Shown: positions 34,829 through 44,743, numbered from the stretch's first letter. The stretch is 64,000 bases of DNA from Pedobacter indicus (GCF_003449035.1 NZ_QRGB01000001.1:682001-746000); one strand, 5' to 3'. Numbers and translations are program-made. Notes: generated from the sequence alone by a model not told the origin.

Positions 34829-34862
34829 CGATTATTTGGAATGTGATAATCGGGTACGTACC
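34829..34862 (+). promoter_or_regulatory. candidate operator before the sugar kinase
   Basis: CGATTAT-N10-ATAATCG (34829-34852) directly abuts the 10-base palindrome GGTACGTACC (34853-34862). Both lie 60-90 bp before the kinase ATG, where a sugar-responsive regulator could bind. No exact TAnnTTTG box was found in this 222-bp gap. Confidence 0.4.
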
Positions 34863-34920
34863 AAATATTGATAATAAATTATCTTACTAATCATATTCAT
34901 AAATTTAATTTTAATTTAAA

Positions 34921-35946
34921 ATGTCAAAAAAAGCAGTAACGCTGGGGGAAATTATGTTGCGATTATCGACTCCAGGATTTAAACGATTCGTTCAAAGTGA
35001 TAGTTTCGATGTAACTTACGGAGGTGGTGAAGCGAATGTGGCAGCTTCTTTATGTAATTATGGGTTAAACGGAGTTTTTGTGACAAGAGTTCCTGATAAC
35101 CCCATCGGTCAGTCTGCAATAAATCACCTGCGTCGTTATGGAGTAGATACCCAGTTTATTGCCAAAGGCGGAAAGCGACTTGGGATCTATTTCTTAGAGA
35201 CTGGTGCGTCGATGAGAGCTTCACAGGTTGTATACGATCGTGCTGATAGTGCGATTTCTGAGGCGGAGATCAGCGAATTTGATTTTGATAAAATATTTGA
35301 AGGTGCAGACTGGTTCCATACGACTGGCATTACTCCTGCGCTGAGCGACAAGGCGGCTGCGTTGACGGAAGCTGCTTTAAAAGCTGCAAAAGCGAAAGGG
35401 ATTACAACAAGTATTGATTTAAATTATCGCAAAAAATTGTGGAGCAAAGAAAAAGCGAGGGAAGTAATGACCCGTCTTTGTCAATATGTTGATGTTTGTA
35501 TCGGAAATGAAGAGGATGCTCATGACTCATTGGGTTTTGTAAGCGAAGGCACAGATGTAACGAAAGGCGAACTGAACCTCGATGGCTTTAAAGATGTGTG
35601 CCGGCAGATGGTTGAGAAATTTAATTTTAAATATGTTGCTTCCTCCCTACGTGAGAGTCACAGTGCCTCGGATAATGGCTGGTCGGCTTTGGTATATGAT
35701 GGTAAGGAGTTTTATCACACGAAAAAGTATGAAATACGAATTGTTGATCGCGTAGGCGGAGGGGATTCTTTTGCCAGCGGGTTAATTTATGGTTTGATGA
35801 CAGATAAATCTTTGCAAGATGCAGCGGAGTTTGCTGTGGCCGCCTCAGCTTTGAAACATACGATCCCTGGTGATATGAATCATGCCACACTATCAGATGT
35901 GGAAACTTTATTAAAAGGAGACGGGTCGGGGCGTGTTCAGCGCTAG
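34921..35946 (+). CDS. kdgK: PfkB-family sugar kinase, probably 2-keto-3-deoxygluconate kinase
   Basis: 341 residues. YGGGEANVAASL near residue 37 binds the sugar and VGGGDSFASGL with catalytic D282 is the PfkB C-terminal signature. The overall pattern (LGEIMLRLSTPG start, DLNYRKKLWSKE) matches KDG kinases, which phosphorylate 2-keto-3-deoxygluconate from uronate or pectin/alginate breakdown. No KDPG aldolase is adjacent, so substrate remains a family-based guess. The exported DUF5005-like gene follows 23 bp later. Confidence 0.85.
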   Translation: MSKKAVTLGEIMLRLSTPGFKRFVQSDSFDVTYGGGEANVAASLCNYGLNGVFVTRVPDNPIGQSAINHLRRYGVDTQFIAKGGKRLGIYFLETGASMRASQVVYDRADSAISEAEISEFDFDKIFEGADWFHTTGITPALSDKAAALTEAALKAAKAKGITTSIDLNYRKKLWSKEKAREVMTRLCQYVDVCIGNEEDAHDSLGFVSEGTDVTKGELNLDGFKDVCRQMVEKFNFKYVASSLRESHSASDNGWSALVYDGKEFYHTKKYEIRIVDRVGGGDSFASGLIYGLMTDKSLQDAAEFAVAASALKHTIPGDMNHATLSDVETLLKGDGSGRVQR

Positions 35947-35969
35947 CGAACACAGTCGCCAGATTAGAA

Positions 35970-37166
35970 ATGAGATATATTTTAGTATCAATTCTTTTAT
36001 GCAGGGTCTTTGTGGGTTTTTCACAAGACCCTGTTTTGCTTCATAAAGATTCGGCTGCCTTTCAATTGAACTATCGAGTTGAAGCTGCCGGGGATTGGGA
36101 TCTGCTTTTTAAGCGGAATCACGGCTGGTTTGGTGGTGACGGAATTTACAGCATTCCGATGAATGGAATTGAGACGCAGGGACGTGAAGAAGAAATTAAA
36201 ACCCTCTTCATATTTAGCGATACCATGTTTGGAGATATCAGAGAGGGAGAATTGCAGCCTGGATCGAAAATGGTGAATAACTCAGTGGCAATCTTGACGG
36301 GAAGACAGCCCCGGAATACCAATATGCTGTTTTACGGAGATGATCAGCCAGTCGATTCGACAAGCACGCTGTTTGCGCCGAAAACAGTTCAATCTAAGGA
36401 AGGAGAATACTATTGGCTGGGCGATGGTTTCGTAAATCAGGCGCTCGACTTTACTACGTATATTTTTGGCTACCGTATACGAAATACCGGTGCAAAGGTA
36501 TTTGGTTTTGAAGAAGTAGGCAATACCTTGATTGCTATTCCAAAGGGTAGTGCGCCCCCATTTAGTGACTATCGGCAATTTGATACCCCTTTATATGTCA
36601 GTAAGGATGATAATCAGCAAAAGGGATCCTTTGGGGCCGGCATCTTAGTCAATACCGAATTAGCTGGTGTCCCTAATCCTGATGGATTTATTTATGTCTA
36701 TGGCGTTATGGGATCTGAAAAGAAAGTCTTGGTTGCACGTGTGCGTCCAGAAGATTTTGAAGCCTTCGAGCAATGGAGGTATTGGGACGGAACAAAATGG
36801 GATGCTGATATAAACGGTGCTACTGAGATTGTCGACAGCGCTTCGAACGAGCTTAGTGTCAGTCCGCTTGATGATGGCCGTTACGTCATGGTTTTTCAGA
36901 AGGATGGCATTGGCTCTTCCGTTGGGCTGCGTGTAGGGCTTAGTCCGGTGGGGCCATTCGGTCCCATTCATGAGATCTGGCAATGCCCTGAGCCCGCAGC
37001 AAATAAAAATTATTTTGTATATAACGCAAAGGCTCATCCGCATTTATCGGAAAAAGGAGAGCTTCTTATCAGCTATAATGTAAATTCATTTGACTTTTTA
37101 AAGGACCTGAATTTAGATCCACAGCTATATCGACCTCGTTTTATTCGTATTAAATTTGATCAGTGA
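35970..37166 (+). CDS. exported DUF5005/DUF4185-like beta-propeller protein
   Basis: 398 residues with a Sec signal (LLCRVFVGFSQ). The mature chain has GGDGIYSIPMNG, LFIFSDTMFGDI, NSVAILTG and MVFQKDGIGSSVGLRVG, a five-bladed-propeller pattern shared with glycoside-hydrolase-like DUF4185/DUF5005 proteins. These may bind or cut carbohydrates. I cannot assign a substrate. Co-transcription with the KDG-kinase-like gene suggests sugar use. Overlaps the convergent DUF4954 gene by 7 bp. Confidence 0.75.
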   Translation: MRYILVSILLCRVFVGFSQDPVLLHKDSAAFQLNYRVEAAGDWDLLFKRNHGWFGGDGIYSIPMNGIETQGREEEIKTLFIFSDTMFGDIREGELQPGSKMVNNSVAILTGRQPRNTNMLFYGDDQPVDSTSTLFAPKTVQSKEGEYYWLGDGFVNQALDFTTYIFGYRIRNTGAKVFGFEEVGNTLIAIPKGSAPPFSDYRQFDTPLYVSKDDNQQKGSFGAGILVNTELAGVPNPDGFIYVYGVMGSEKKVLVARVRPEDFEAFEQWRYWDGTKWDADINGATEIVDSASNELSVSPLDDGRYVMVFQKDGIGSSVGLRVGLSPVGPFGPIHEIWQCPEPAANKNYFVYNAKAHPHLSEKGELLISYNVNSFDFLKDLNLDPQLYRPRFIRIKFDQ

Positions 37167-39385
37167 TTTAATTTTTTTTCAAAAGCATTCACCTTTTTAG
37201 TAAAGGTCTTAAGTTCCGATTTTTGATCCTTTATAAAAGAATTGTCTTCGAACCTGCCTAATACCTCATCAAGTTCTTCCTGCGTATCGTACATCATTTT
37301 CCGGAAAGGATTGGTATAATCTTTTTTACGAGAGTTTTCGACTGAGTCGACCATCCATTGTTTGGTCTTCTTGATTTCCTTACACCAGATGAGGATCTGT
37401 TCTTTGGTAATTTGTTTTACCTGAAGCTCCTCCAATTCAAGTAAGGAGGTTATGGCGTGTAGTTTCTTTTGAGAAGCATACTTTTCTCCTTCGGCGCGAT
37501 AGAAGTCATGAACATCATCCCAAGAATTTATGATACTCTTATGAACTCGATCTCGAAATGTAGCAATGGTCTTTTCACTTAATAGCTGTCCGCCCACATT
37601 TAGCCAATTTTCCCTCTTGAGTTTCGACTTCGTAAGTGATCCAACCAGCTCTTTAATGGAAGGCTTTTCTAATTCTTCAACATAGTTTATCAGATTGTTA
37701 ATGCCGTAAAAGCGTATGATGGTTTTAAAGATATCATAGGCTTGCTGGACTTTGATGATTCGTACAGCTCGTTTCGCATTCTCGAATCCTCTTGCTAAAA
37801 TATTCAATTCGGTAACTATTGGATCTCTTTCCTCTAATAGCTTTTTACCGATAGCTCGTGGCTTTTTGAGGTCATCTTTAGGATTAAACCCAACCTGCTC
37901 AGCGTGTTTTAGATAGGCTTCACCCACGAGTTCTTCGAAAAGTGCCAAGGAGGTAAATATTTCATTGATTGTATCTGGCGCCAGATAGTCATATTCGATC
38001 CGCTGAATCTTTTCGTAGCGCTTATCCCGGTCTTGATATTTGAAGGTATTTCGTTGTAAAGCGTACATGTTATACATGAACCAGTACCCTGGCATAATAA
38101 CAAGCGTGTTCGTATCTTCTTGGATGCTAACCAGTGAGAAAGGAATAGGGATGTTTAACTCATAATCATAATCCCCTTTGGCGAGGATCGTAAAGTTAGC
38201 AAACTTGGAGTTGTGCTTCAACGAAACGCATAAGCCCGGCCAAAAACCCCGCCCCGCAATGATTTCTCCATCGGCCCCGCGTGAGTTGTGATTCGAGCCA
38301 ATAGTTGCCCCTGCTGGAATGTTGCTTTGTCCCGAAACCACGGCAGCACATAAGAAGGAATTGTTGTGGTGTTGTTCGTGCGCAGGAAATATAAGTGAGT
38401 TTAAGACTTCACAACATGATATTGTCGCATTGCTACCGAGATAGGAATTGATCAGCCGTGCGCCATATTTGAGTTGTGAATTGGATGCTATTACAAAACG
38501 TACTGCTTTAACGCCGTAAAAAATTCGGCAGCCAAAGTCTATAATTCCGTTTACAAGCTCACAGCCTTCTCCAATTTGCGATTTGCCTTTGGCGTTGGAC
38601 TTTATCGTGAGGTTTTTAAGTTTATTCGCCCCTTTGATATAAGCATCCGATCCGATCCATACGTCGTTGATGATGTTTGTGTTTTTAATAACCGTGCGGT
38701 CCCCAACTTTTCCATAATATCCCGGTTCGGTTTTGTATTCTGTTTCAGTGAATTTGATAAATTGTTCCAGTAGTAGCGAGTCGTCGCGATATTTACTCCA
38801 CAGCCAGGCATCGCCCGGTTGCATACCATTGAAAGGGATCACTTTCCTTCCTCCGTTCTCATTGCAGATTTCTAGCCAGATCCGCGATGCCTCGTCTTCT
38901 CCATCTTTGAGAATGCCATTGCCAAATTTGGCGTTGACACTTGTCTTCATCTCATCTACTTGGACGATTACGACTTCTTTCCCTAGGATATAGTGTGAGA
39001 TATAATTAACGTGATTGATTGCTACATTATCGCCTAAATCACAGCTGATAATGGTAGAATTGTACAGGCCTACTTCGGCCTTTAGACCGTGGAATTCAAG
39101 GTAATAGGGTTCCAATTTCCCAATGCGTATCAGTCCGTAAAATTTGCAATTCTTGACTAATTCAGGATTGAAAGCATCCGATACGAGAATATTATTCCAG
39201 TTGTCTGTCGTGTTACCATTTTTAACCAATACTTCGATTTCAAAGGCCGAAAGGTTTCGATAATCAATTCCACTTCTGTTTTGTATATTTCTTAGGTAAT
39301 ATTCGTCTTTTCCTTCGGGAATAAACTCTTTACTGATGAAATCGTATCCTAACCTAGAAAGTGGGATTTTCTTTATATTGTTCAT
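37160..39385 (-). CDS. DUF4954 protein with left-handed beta-helix
   Basis: 741 residues, cytoplasmic by lack of signal. Residues about 90-400 contain hexapeptide-like repeats (VGLYNSTIISCDLGDNVAINHV, NDVWIGSDAYIKG, PAGATIGSNHNSRGADGEI), the left-handed beta-helix of sugar nucleotidyl- or acyltransferases. The C-terminal 300 residues are helical and unrecognised. This DUF4954 family is typical of Bacteroidetes and spirochaetes and has no established reaction; the GSNHNSRG segment resembles an active-site loop. Single gene. Confidence 0.88.
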   Translation of the reverse strand: MNNIKKIPLSRLGYDFISKEFIPEGKDEYYLRNIQNRSGIDYRNLSAFEIEVLVKNGNTTDNWNNILVSDAFNPELVKNCKFYGLIRIGKLEPYYLEFHGLKAEVGLYNSTIISCDLGDNVAINHVNYISHYILGKEVVIVQVDEMKTSVNAKFGNGILKDGEDEASRIWLEICNENGGRKVIPFNGMQPGDAWLWSKYRDDSLLLEQFIKFTETEYKTEPGYYGKVGDRTVIKNTNIINDVWIGSDAYIKGANKLKNLTIKSNAKGKSQIGEGCELVNGIIDFGCRIFYGVKAVRFVIASNSQLKYGARLINSYLGSNATISCCEVLNSLIFPAHEQHHNNSFLCAAVVSGQSNIPAGATIGSNHNSRGADGEIIAGRGFWPGLCVSLKHNSKFANFTILAKGDYDYELNIPIPFSLVSIQEDTNTLVIMPGYWFMYNMYALQRNTFKYQDRDKRYEKIQRIEYDYLAPDTINEIFTSLALFEELVGEAYLKHAEQVGFNPKDDLKKPRAIGKKLLEERDPIVTELNILARGFENAKRAVRIIKVQQAYDIFKTIIRFYGINNLINYVEELEKPSIKELVGSLTKSKLKRENWLNVGGQLLSEKTIATFRDRVHKSIINSWDDVHDFYRAEGEKYASQKKLHAITSLLELEELQVKQITKEQILIWCKEIKKTKQWMVDSVENSRKKDYTNPFRKMMYDTQEELDEVLGRFEDNSFIKDQKSELKTFTKKVNAFEKKLNH

Positions 39386-39526
39386 GAGCCTTTTATTACT
39401 ATTTTACATGCATATCTGTGTCAGGAGTTGAAATTACAAAAACACTATTATTTACCATGATTAATTCGAAAATTTTGTCGGGCATAATTTTTGTTGAGTC
39501 GAACTGGAAACCAATTAACATTGATT

Positions 39527-39985
39527 ATGAAAAGCGTGAGAAACCTTCTACCGTTTATATTCGCTTTATTATTTGTCGTTTCATTCGTTTCTTGTGACAA
39601 GGATGAAGATAAAATTGAAAAAGACAGAAATACCCTGATTCAGGGAACTTGGTTGTTATACGCAGCCGGTAAGGACGGAAATGGCGACGGACGTATAAGC
39701 GATGCCGAAAAAGAATACGCTAGGGACGGGCGTATATTTGAGCTTACACTAAGTGCCGACGGGAAAGGGGCGGTCTATGAAGACTATACCGACGAGGGGG
39801 CCGTTACGACGACCTTTAATTGGGAGTGGTCTGGAGACGATGTTATTGTCCTTACCGATACAGAAGGCGAGGAAGAATCGATTCGTATTAATATCTATAT
39901 GTTAACAGAGACCGAACTGGGTGTCTACGGTGGCCTTGATGAGTTCGATTCTGATACGGTTTTGTTTTTTAATAAAAAGTCGTAA
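39527..39985 (+). CDS. lipocalin-like lipoprotein with EF-hand-type loop
   Basis: 152 residues from the ATG at 39527; lipoprotein signal VSFVSC. The mature part begins TLIQGTWLLYAAG, usual for small lipocalin-like domains of Bacteroidetes. Residues 50-61 read DGNGDGRISDAE, a canonical Ca2+-binding EF-hand loop (D, N, D at 1/3/5, G at 6, I at 8, E at 12) placed between the first two strands. The frame upstream to 39491 is not signal-like. 19 bp before the oxidoreductase gene. Confidence 0.82.
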   Translation: MKSVRNLLPFIFALLFVVSFVSCDKDEDKIEKDRNTLIQGTWLLYAAGKDGNGDGRISDAEKEYARDGRIFELTLSADGKGAVYEDYTDEGAVTTTFNWEWSGDDVIVLTDTEGEEESIRINIYMLTETELGVYGGLDEFDSDTVLFFNKKS

Positions 39986-40004
39986 TCATTGAGTTCGTGC
40001 TATA

Positions 40005-41441
40005 ATGTATAAAACAGATTTTGATAGTGTTGTAGTAGGGTCTGGTCCTAACGGTCTGGCGGCTGCCATCACCTTACAACAACAAGGTAAATCTGTTTTG
40101 TTAATTGAAGCAAAGAAGCAGATTGGAGGGGGCTTAAGGAGTGAAGAACTAACCTTGCCTGGTTTTCTACATGATGTTTGCTCTGCTGTACACCCGATGG
40201 CGTCTGTTTCTCCCTTTTTAAACAGTCTTCCACTTGCTGATTTCGGTGTTGATTTTATATTTCCGGAAGTATCGGTAGCGCATCCTTTAGACGACGGAAG
40301 GGCTGCCGTTCTAACTAAATCACTCGAATATACAGCTTCCGGACTAGGAGCCGACAGTCATGCTTATTTGGATTTGATGAGGCCTATCTTGGAAGCTTGG
40401 TCAAAATTGTCTAAAGACATTTTAAGTCCCCTGCTCAAAATACCTTCTCATCCAAGTGCCATGGTTAAGTTTGGCTGGCTCGGACTTTCTTCAGCGCTCA
40501 GTTTATCACGTCGTTTTAAGACAACGGAAGCTAAAGCGCTATGGGCTGGGATGGCAGCACATTCAATGCAACCACTTTCTAAGTCTACTACCTCTGCGGT
40601 TGGGCTAGTTCTACAAGCTACTGGCCATATTAAAGGATGGCCCATAGTTATTGGTGGCTCTCAGCGAATTGCGGATGCCCTTTCCTCTTATTTTCTTTCT
40701 ATTGGCGGTAAGATTGAAACGGGCATCTACATAAAATCTTTATCGCAGCTTCCGTCCAGTAAGGTTGTGATGTTTGATGTTACGCCAAAGCAATTACTTG
40801 AAATTGCCGGCCATCGGTTTTCTAGCATCTATCAATGGCAATTAAAAAAATTCCGTTACGGAATGGGGATATTCAAAGTAGACTGGGCTTTGGATGCCCC
40901 CATACCTTTTATGTCTGCAGATGCCCGGAGAGCGGGAACACTTCATTTGGGGAATACCATTGACGAAATACGAATGAGTGAGCAATCCGCTTATAAAGGA
41001 CGGCATAGTGAAGCCCCTTTTGTTCTTTTGTCCCAACCTAGTTTGTTCGATTATCGCCGGGCACCGGTGGGTAAACACACTGCTTGGGCATATTGCCATG
41101 TGCCGAAAGGCAGTACCGTAGATATGAGGAATGTGATTGAGAAGCAGGTGGAGCGATTCGCACCGGGCTTTAAAGACCGGATTTTAGCAACTCATACCTT
41201 TAATACCGAACAGTTGGAAAAATACAATCCGAACTATATAGGAGGTGATATTGGTGGTGGGGTCATGGATATTAGGCAACTATTTAATCGTCCAGCTCTT
41301 TTTTCTCCATACCGAACAGGGGTGAAGGGAATTTACATGTGCTCTTCATCAACTCCGCCGGGAGGCGGCGTGCATGGAATGTGTGGTTATCATGCAGCTA
41401 GAAGGGCATTAAAAGATGTTTTTGGCATTAATTTAAAATAA
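40005..41441 (+). CDS. phytoene-desaturase-like FAD-dependent oxidoreductase
   Basis: 478 residues. VVVGSGPNGLAAAITL with a following acidic residue (LIEA) is the FAD-binding dinucleotide fold; the C-terminus has GGVHGMCGYHAARRAL, the second flavin motif of the CrtI/amine-oxidase group. No other carotenoid gene is nearby, and this subgroup is not proven to desaturate phytoene, so the substrate may be another hydrophobic compound. Cytoplasmic or membrane-peripheral. Likely co-transcribed with the lipoprotein upstream. Confidence 0.87.
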   Translation: MYKTDFDSVVVGSGPNGLAAAITLQQQGKSVLLIEAKKQIGGGLRSEELTLPGFLHDVCSAVHPMASVSPFLNSLPLADFGVDFIFPEVSVAHPLDDGRAAVLTKSLEYTASGLGADSHAYLDLMRPILEAWSKLSKDILSPLLKIPSHPSAMVKFGWLGLSSALSLSRRFKTTEAKALWAGMAAHSMQPLSKSTTSAVGLVLQATGHIKGWPIVIGGSQRIADALSSYFLSIGGKIETGIYIKSLSQLPSSKVVMFDVTPKQLLEIAGHRFSSIYQWQLKKFRYGMGIFKVDWALDAPIPFMSADARRAGTLHLGNTIDEIRMSEQSAYKGRHSEAPFVLLSQPSLFDYRRAPVGKHTAWAYCHVPKGSTVDMRNVIEKQVERFAPGFKDRILATHTFNTEQLEKYNPNYIGGDIGGGVMDIRQLFNRPALFSPYRTGVKGIYMCSSSTPPGGGVHGMCGYHAARRALKDVFGINLK

Positions 41442-41560
41442 AAGGCTGCTGTGGGCTATACAGCGAAAATGATCTCGAAATTTGCGAGCCAATTCCTTTT
41501 TATATATTATTGTTGATAAAGTAGGATATGCTTTGAAAATCACACACAGTAAATGAATTT

Positions 41561-43819
41561 ATGAAGAGATTCAATATTAGTCTTGTTTTTATATTTTTTT
41601 CTATTTATACAGCCGTAGCTCAATCTATTCCTAAAAAGACGCCTGTTGATTATGTAAATCCGACGATGGGGAATATTAGTCATTTGCTGGTGCCGACATA
41701 TCCTACTATCCATTTGCCGAATGGAATGTTGCGTGTTTATCCGGAACGGTCCGATTATACTTCTGATCAGATTAAAGGCTTGCCATTGATTATTTCCAGT
41801 CATCGTGGACGTTCGGCTTTTAATTTAAGTCCGGTACAAGGCCTGGACGAGAGCGAACTGCAAGCAGTATATCATTTTACTTATGATAATGAAGAGATTC
41901 GACCCTATCATTATCAAGTGACGTTAGATGAAAAAAACACCAAAATCGAATTCGCACCTTCAGCACAATCTGCATTTTATGAGATCCGATTTGCCGACGA
42001 TAAGCCGGCTTATCTTATTTTTAACACGATTGATGGGGATATTAGAATTGAAGGGAATAAGGTTTATGCTTCTCAGAAATTAGCGAACAACACAGTTGTG
42101 TATTTATTTGCTGAGACAGATGTTAAGCCAGAGAAAGCGGGGTTTCTAGAGCTAGGAGATGGAATTAATCCGAAACTCGTTGAGAAGAAAGGCGAAAATG
42201 TTGCGATGGCTTTTCGATTTGCAGAAGGAATTAAGGATGTGAAATTTCGTTATGGGGTTTCGTTTATTAGTGCCGATCAGGCTGAAAAGAATTTACGGAG
42301 AGAAATTCCAGACTTCAACCTTGATGCATTGGTTGCTAAGGGACGGTCAGCATGGAATGAAGCGTTGGGTAAGATTGCTGTAGAAGGCATCAGTGAAGAT
42401 GATAAAACTGTTTTCTATACGTCGCTTTATCGTTGCTTTGAACGTCCAGTCTCGATTACCGAAGACGGAAGATATTTTAGTGCGTTCGATGGGGAAGTTC
42501 ATCAAGACGATACCCCGTTCTATACCGATGATTGGATATGGGACACATATCGCGCTACCCACCCGCTAAGGATATTGATAGATCATGAAACAGAGTCGGA
42601 TATTATCAATTCTTTTTTGAGGATGGCTGAGCAAATGGAAAGCTTTTGGCTGCCGACATTTCCTGAAATAACGGGAGATTCCCGGAGGATGAACTCTAAT
42701 CATGGTATCGTAACGATTGCGGATGCATGGGCCAAAGGATTACGAAGCTTTGATTTGGAGAAAGCTTATGAAGCATCAAAGAATGCGGTTTTAGAGAAAA
42801 CGCTTGCGCCATGGTCTGCTGATTCAGCTGGCTGGTTGGATGAATTTTATCACACGAAAGGTTATATTCCGGCATTACACCCGGGCGAGGAAGAAACCGT
42901 TCCGGAAGTGCATTCTTTTGAAAAAAGACAGCCGGTTGCTGTAACCTTGGGAACTGCTTACGACGAATGGAGTCTAGCGCAGATTGCGACTATGTTAAAT
43001 AAGAAGGAGGACGCAGAGTATTTTTCTGAAAAAGCACTTAATTACCGAAATATCTTTAATGCGGAGACCGCGTTCTTTCATCCAAAAGACAAAGATGGAA
43101 ACTTCATCGAACCTTTTGATTACCGCTATTCAGGCGGACAGGGAGCCCGTGAATTTTATGGGGAAAATAATGCCTGGGTTTATCGATGGGATGTTCCTCA
43201 CAACGTTGCGGACCTGATTTCCTTAATGGGAGGCAGAGATCAGTTTAATAAGAACCTCGATCAGACATTTCGAGAACCTTTAGGGAAGAGTAAATTTGAC
43301 TTTTATAGCCAGCTTCCGGATCATACTGGAAATGTTGGTCAATTTTCAATGGCGAACGAACCTAGTTTGCACATACCGTACTTATATACCTATTCAGGGC
43401 AACCCTGGATGACTCAAAAGCGAATTCATACGCTCATGGACCAATGGTTTAGAAATGATCTAATGGGAGTTCCAGGTGATGAAGATGGGGGTGGCATGTC
43501 TGCCTTTGTTGTTTTTTCGATGATGGGCTTTTATCCGGTAACTCCAGGAATGCCGGTATATACCATTGGGTCTCCATTTTTTGAGAAAGCGACAATTCAC
43601 CTCAGCAATGGAAATGAATTTGTGGTAGTGGCGAAGAATTATTCTCCAAAAAACAAGTACATTCAATCGGCTTCGCTGAATGGCAGGAAGTTGGACAAGC
43701 CATGGTTTGCACATGAAGATCTAGAAAAAGGGGGTGTTTTGGAATTTGTGATGGGGGATACTGCTAATAAACAATGGGGTGCTTCTGAAGAGTCGGCTCC
43801 ACCGTCATTTCGATATTAA
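41561..43819 (+). CDS. exported GH92 family alpha-mannosidase-like enzyme
   Basis: 752 residues, signal peptide IYTAVAQS. GH92 hallmarks are present: VNPTMG start, the ENNAW segment that carries the general-acid Glu, VPHNVADLISLMGG, and GDEDGGGMSAF with the Asp/Glu base region followed by GFYPVTPG. GH92 enzymes are Ca2+-dependent inverting exo-alpha-mannosidases. The N-terminal region (NISHLLVPTYPTIHLPNG) departs from the common GHTFPGA type, so specificity may differ. The DUF4886 gene follows after 12 bp. Confidence 0.9.
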   Translation: MKRFNISLVFIFFSIYTAVAQSIPKKTPVDYVNPTMGNISHLLVPTYPTIHLPNGMLRVYPERSDYTSDQIKGLPLIISSHRGRSAFNLSPVQGLDESELQAVYHFTYDNEEIRPYHYQVTLDEKNTKIEFAPSAQSAFYEIRFADDKPAYLIFNTIDGDIRIEGNKVYASQKLANNTVVYLFAETDVKPEKAGFLELGDGINPKLVEKKGENVAMAFRFAEGIKDVKFRYGVSFISADQAEKNLRREIPDFNLDALVAKGRSAWNEALGKIAVEGISEDDKTVFYTSLYRCFERPVSITEDGRYFSAFDGEVHQDDTPFYTDDWIWDTYRATHPLRILIDHETESDIINSFLRMAEQMESFWLPTFPEITGDSRRMNSNHGIVTIADAWAKGLRSFDLEKAYEASKNAVLEKTLAPWSADSAGWLDEFYHTKGYIPALHPGEEETVPEVHSFEKRQPVAVTLGTAYDEWSLAQIATMLNKKEDAEYFSEKALNYRNIFNAETAFFHPKDKDGNFIEPFDYRYSGGQGAREFYGENNAWVYRWDVPHNVADLISLMGGRDQFNKNLDQTFREPLGKSKFDFYSQLPDHTGNVGQFSMANEPSLHIPYLYTYSGQPWMTQKRIHTLMDQWFRNDLMGVPGDEDGGGMSAFVVFSMMGFYPVTPGMPVYTIGSPFFEKATIHLSNGNEFVVVAKNYSPKNKYIQSASLNGRKLDKPWFAHEDLEKGGVLEFVMGDTANKQWGASEESAPPSFRY

Positions 43820-43831
43820 AACAATGTAATT

Positions 43832-44734
43832 ATGAAAATTAATAGAAAAGTCTTTTTAAGGTTATTTGTTCTTTCCCTGGCACTGAGCGCGGGTCTGCAG
43901 GTTAATATTGCTGCCACGTATTTTGATGTTAAAGGAGGAGATACAAATGGCGACGGAATTGTTAAGGTGCTGGCCATTGGCAATAGCTTTTCGGACGATG
44001 CCGTTGAGCATCATTTATATGGGTTAGCGCGAGCTGGGGGTAAAACGGTGATTATAGGTAATCTTTATATCGGCGGAGCTCCTTTGGAGAAACATTATAA
44101 TAATGCCCTCTCAGATGCCAAGGCATATAGTTATAGAAAAATTGACACAAATGGAGTAAAGGTTGTCACGAAAAATACGTCTATTTCCCAAGCTTTGGAT
44201 GATGAAGATTGGGATTATATCAGCTTTCAACAAGTTAGTTCGCTGTCAGGGAAGTTTGAAACGTTTAAAGAACATCTTCCTTTTGTTTTCAGCTATGTAA
44301 AGGAACGTGTGAAAAATCCCGATGTAGAGTATTTACTTCATCAGACTTGGGCTTATGAGCAGACCTCAACTCACAAAGGTTTTGCTAATTATGATAATGA
44401 CCAAATGAAAATGTATGAGGCTATTGTCAGTACCTATGCAAAAGTGAAGGATATGATTGGTGCAGATGCGGTTGTCCCGGCGGGAACAGCAATACAAAAT
44501 GCACGTACAAGTTCTATTGGTGATCATTTTACACGCGACGGATATCATCTCGATCTCAATATAGGACGGTATACTGCATCTAGCGCATGGTATGAAATCA
44601 TTTTCGGCGAAAGTGTTATTGGTAATTCTTACCGACCAGAGGCGATGTCTGAAAAGGAAGTGAAAATTGCCCAGAAAGCCGCTCATGCAGCAGTGAAGAA
44701 ACCAAAGAAAGTGACCAAACTGAAGAGATTGTAA
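43832..44734 (+). CDS. DUF4886 SGNH-hydrolase-like exported protein
   Basis: 300 residues with a signal peptide (FVLSLALSAGLQVNIAA). VLAIGNSFSDDAVEHHLYGLA holds the SGNH-like GNSFS block, GGAPLEKHY and a late GYHLD provide candidate Gly/Asn/His block residues. DUF4886 proteins are predicted esterases acting on acylated glycans; activity is unproven. Paired with GH92, it may remove an acyl group that blocks mannosidase action (inference). Its last codons are part of a 27-nt sequence repeated at 45450. Confidence 0.85.
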   Translation: MKINRKVFLRLFVLSLALSAGLQVNIAATYFDVKGGDTNGDGIVKVLAIGNSFSDDAVEHHLYGLARAGGKTVIIGNLYIGGAPLEKHYNNALSDAKAYSYRKIDTNGVKVVTKNTSISQALDDEDWDYISFQQVSSLSGKFETFKEHLPFVFSYVKERVKNPDVEYLLHQTWAYEQTSTHKGFANYDNDQMKMYEAIVSTYAKVKDMIGADAVVPAGTAIQNARTSSIGDHFTRDGYHLDLNIGRYTASSAWYEIIFGESVIGNSYRPEAMSEKEVKIAQKAAHAAVKKPKKVTKLKRL

Positions 44735-44743
44735 GCTCGTTAT
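44717..44743 (+). repeat. 27-nt direct repeat, copy 1
   Basis: Covers the last codons and stop of the DUF4886 gene; begins AAACTGAAGAGATT and ends GCTCGTTAT. 25 of 27 bases are identical with copy 2 at 45450-45476. Confidence 0.9.
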
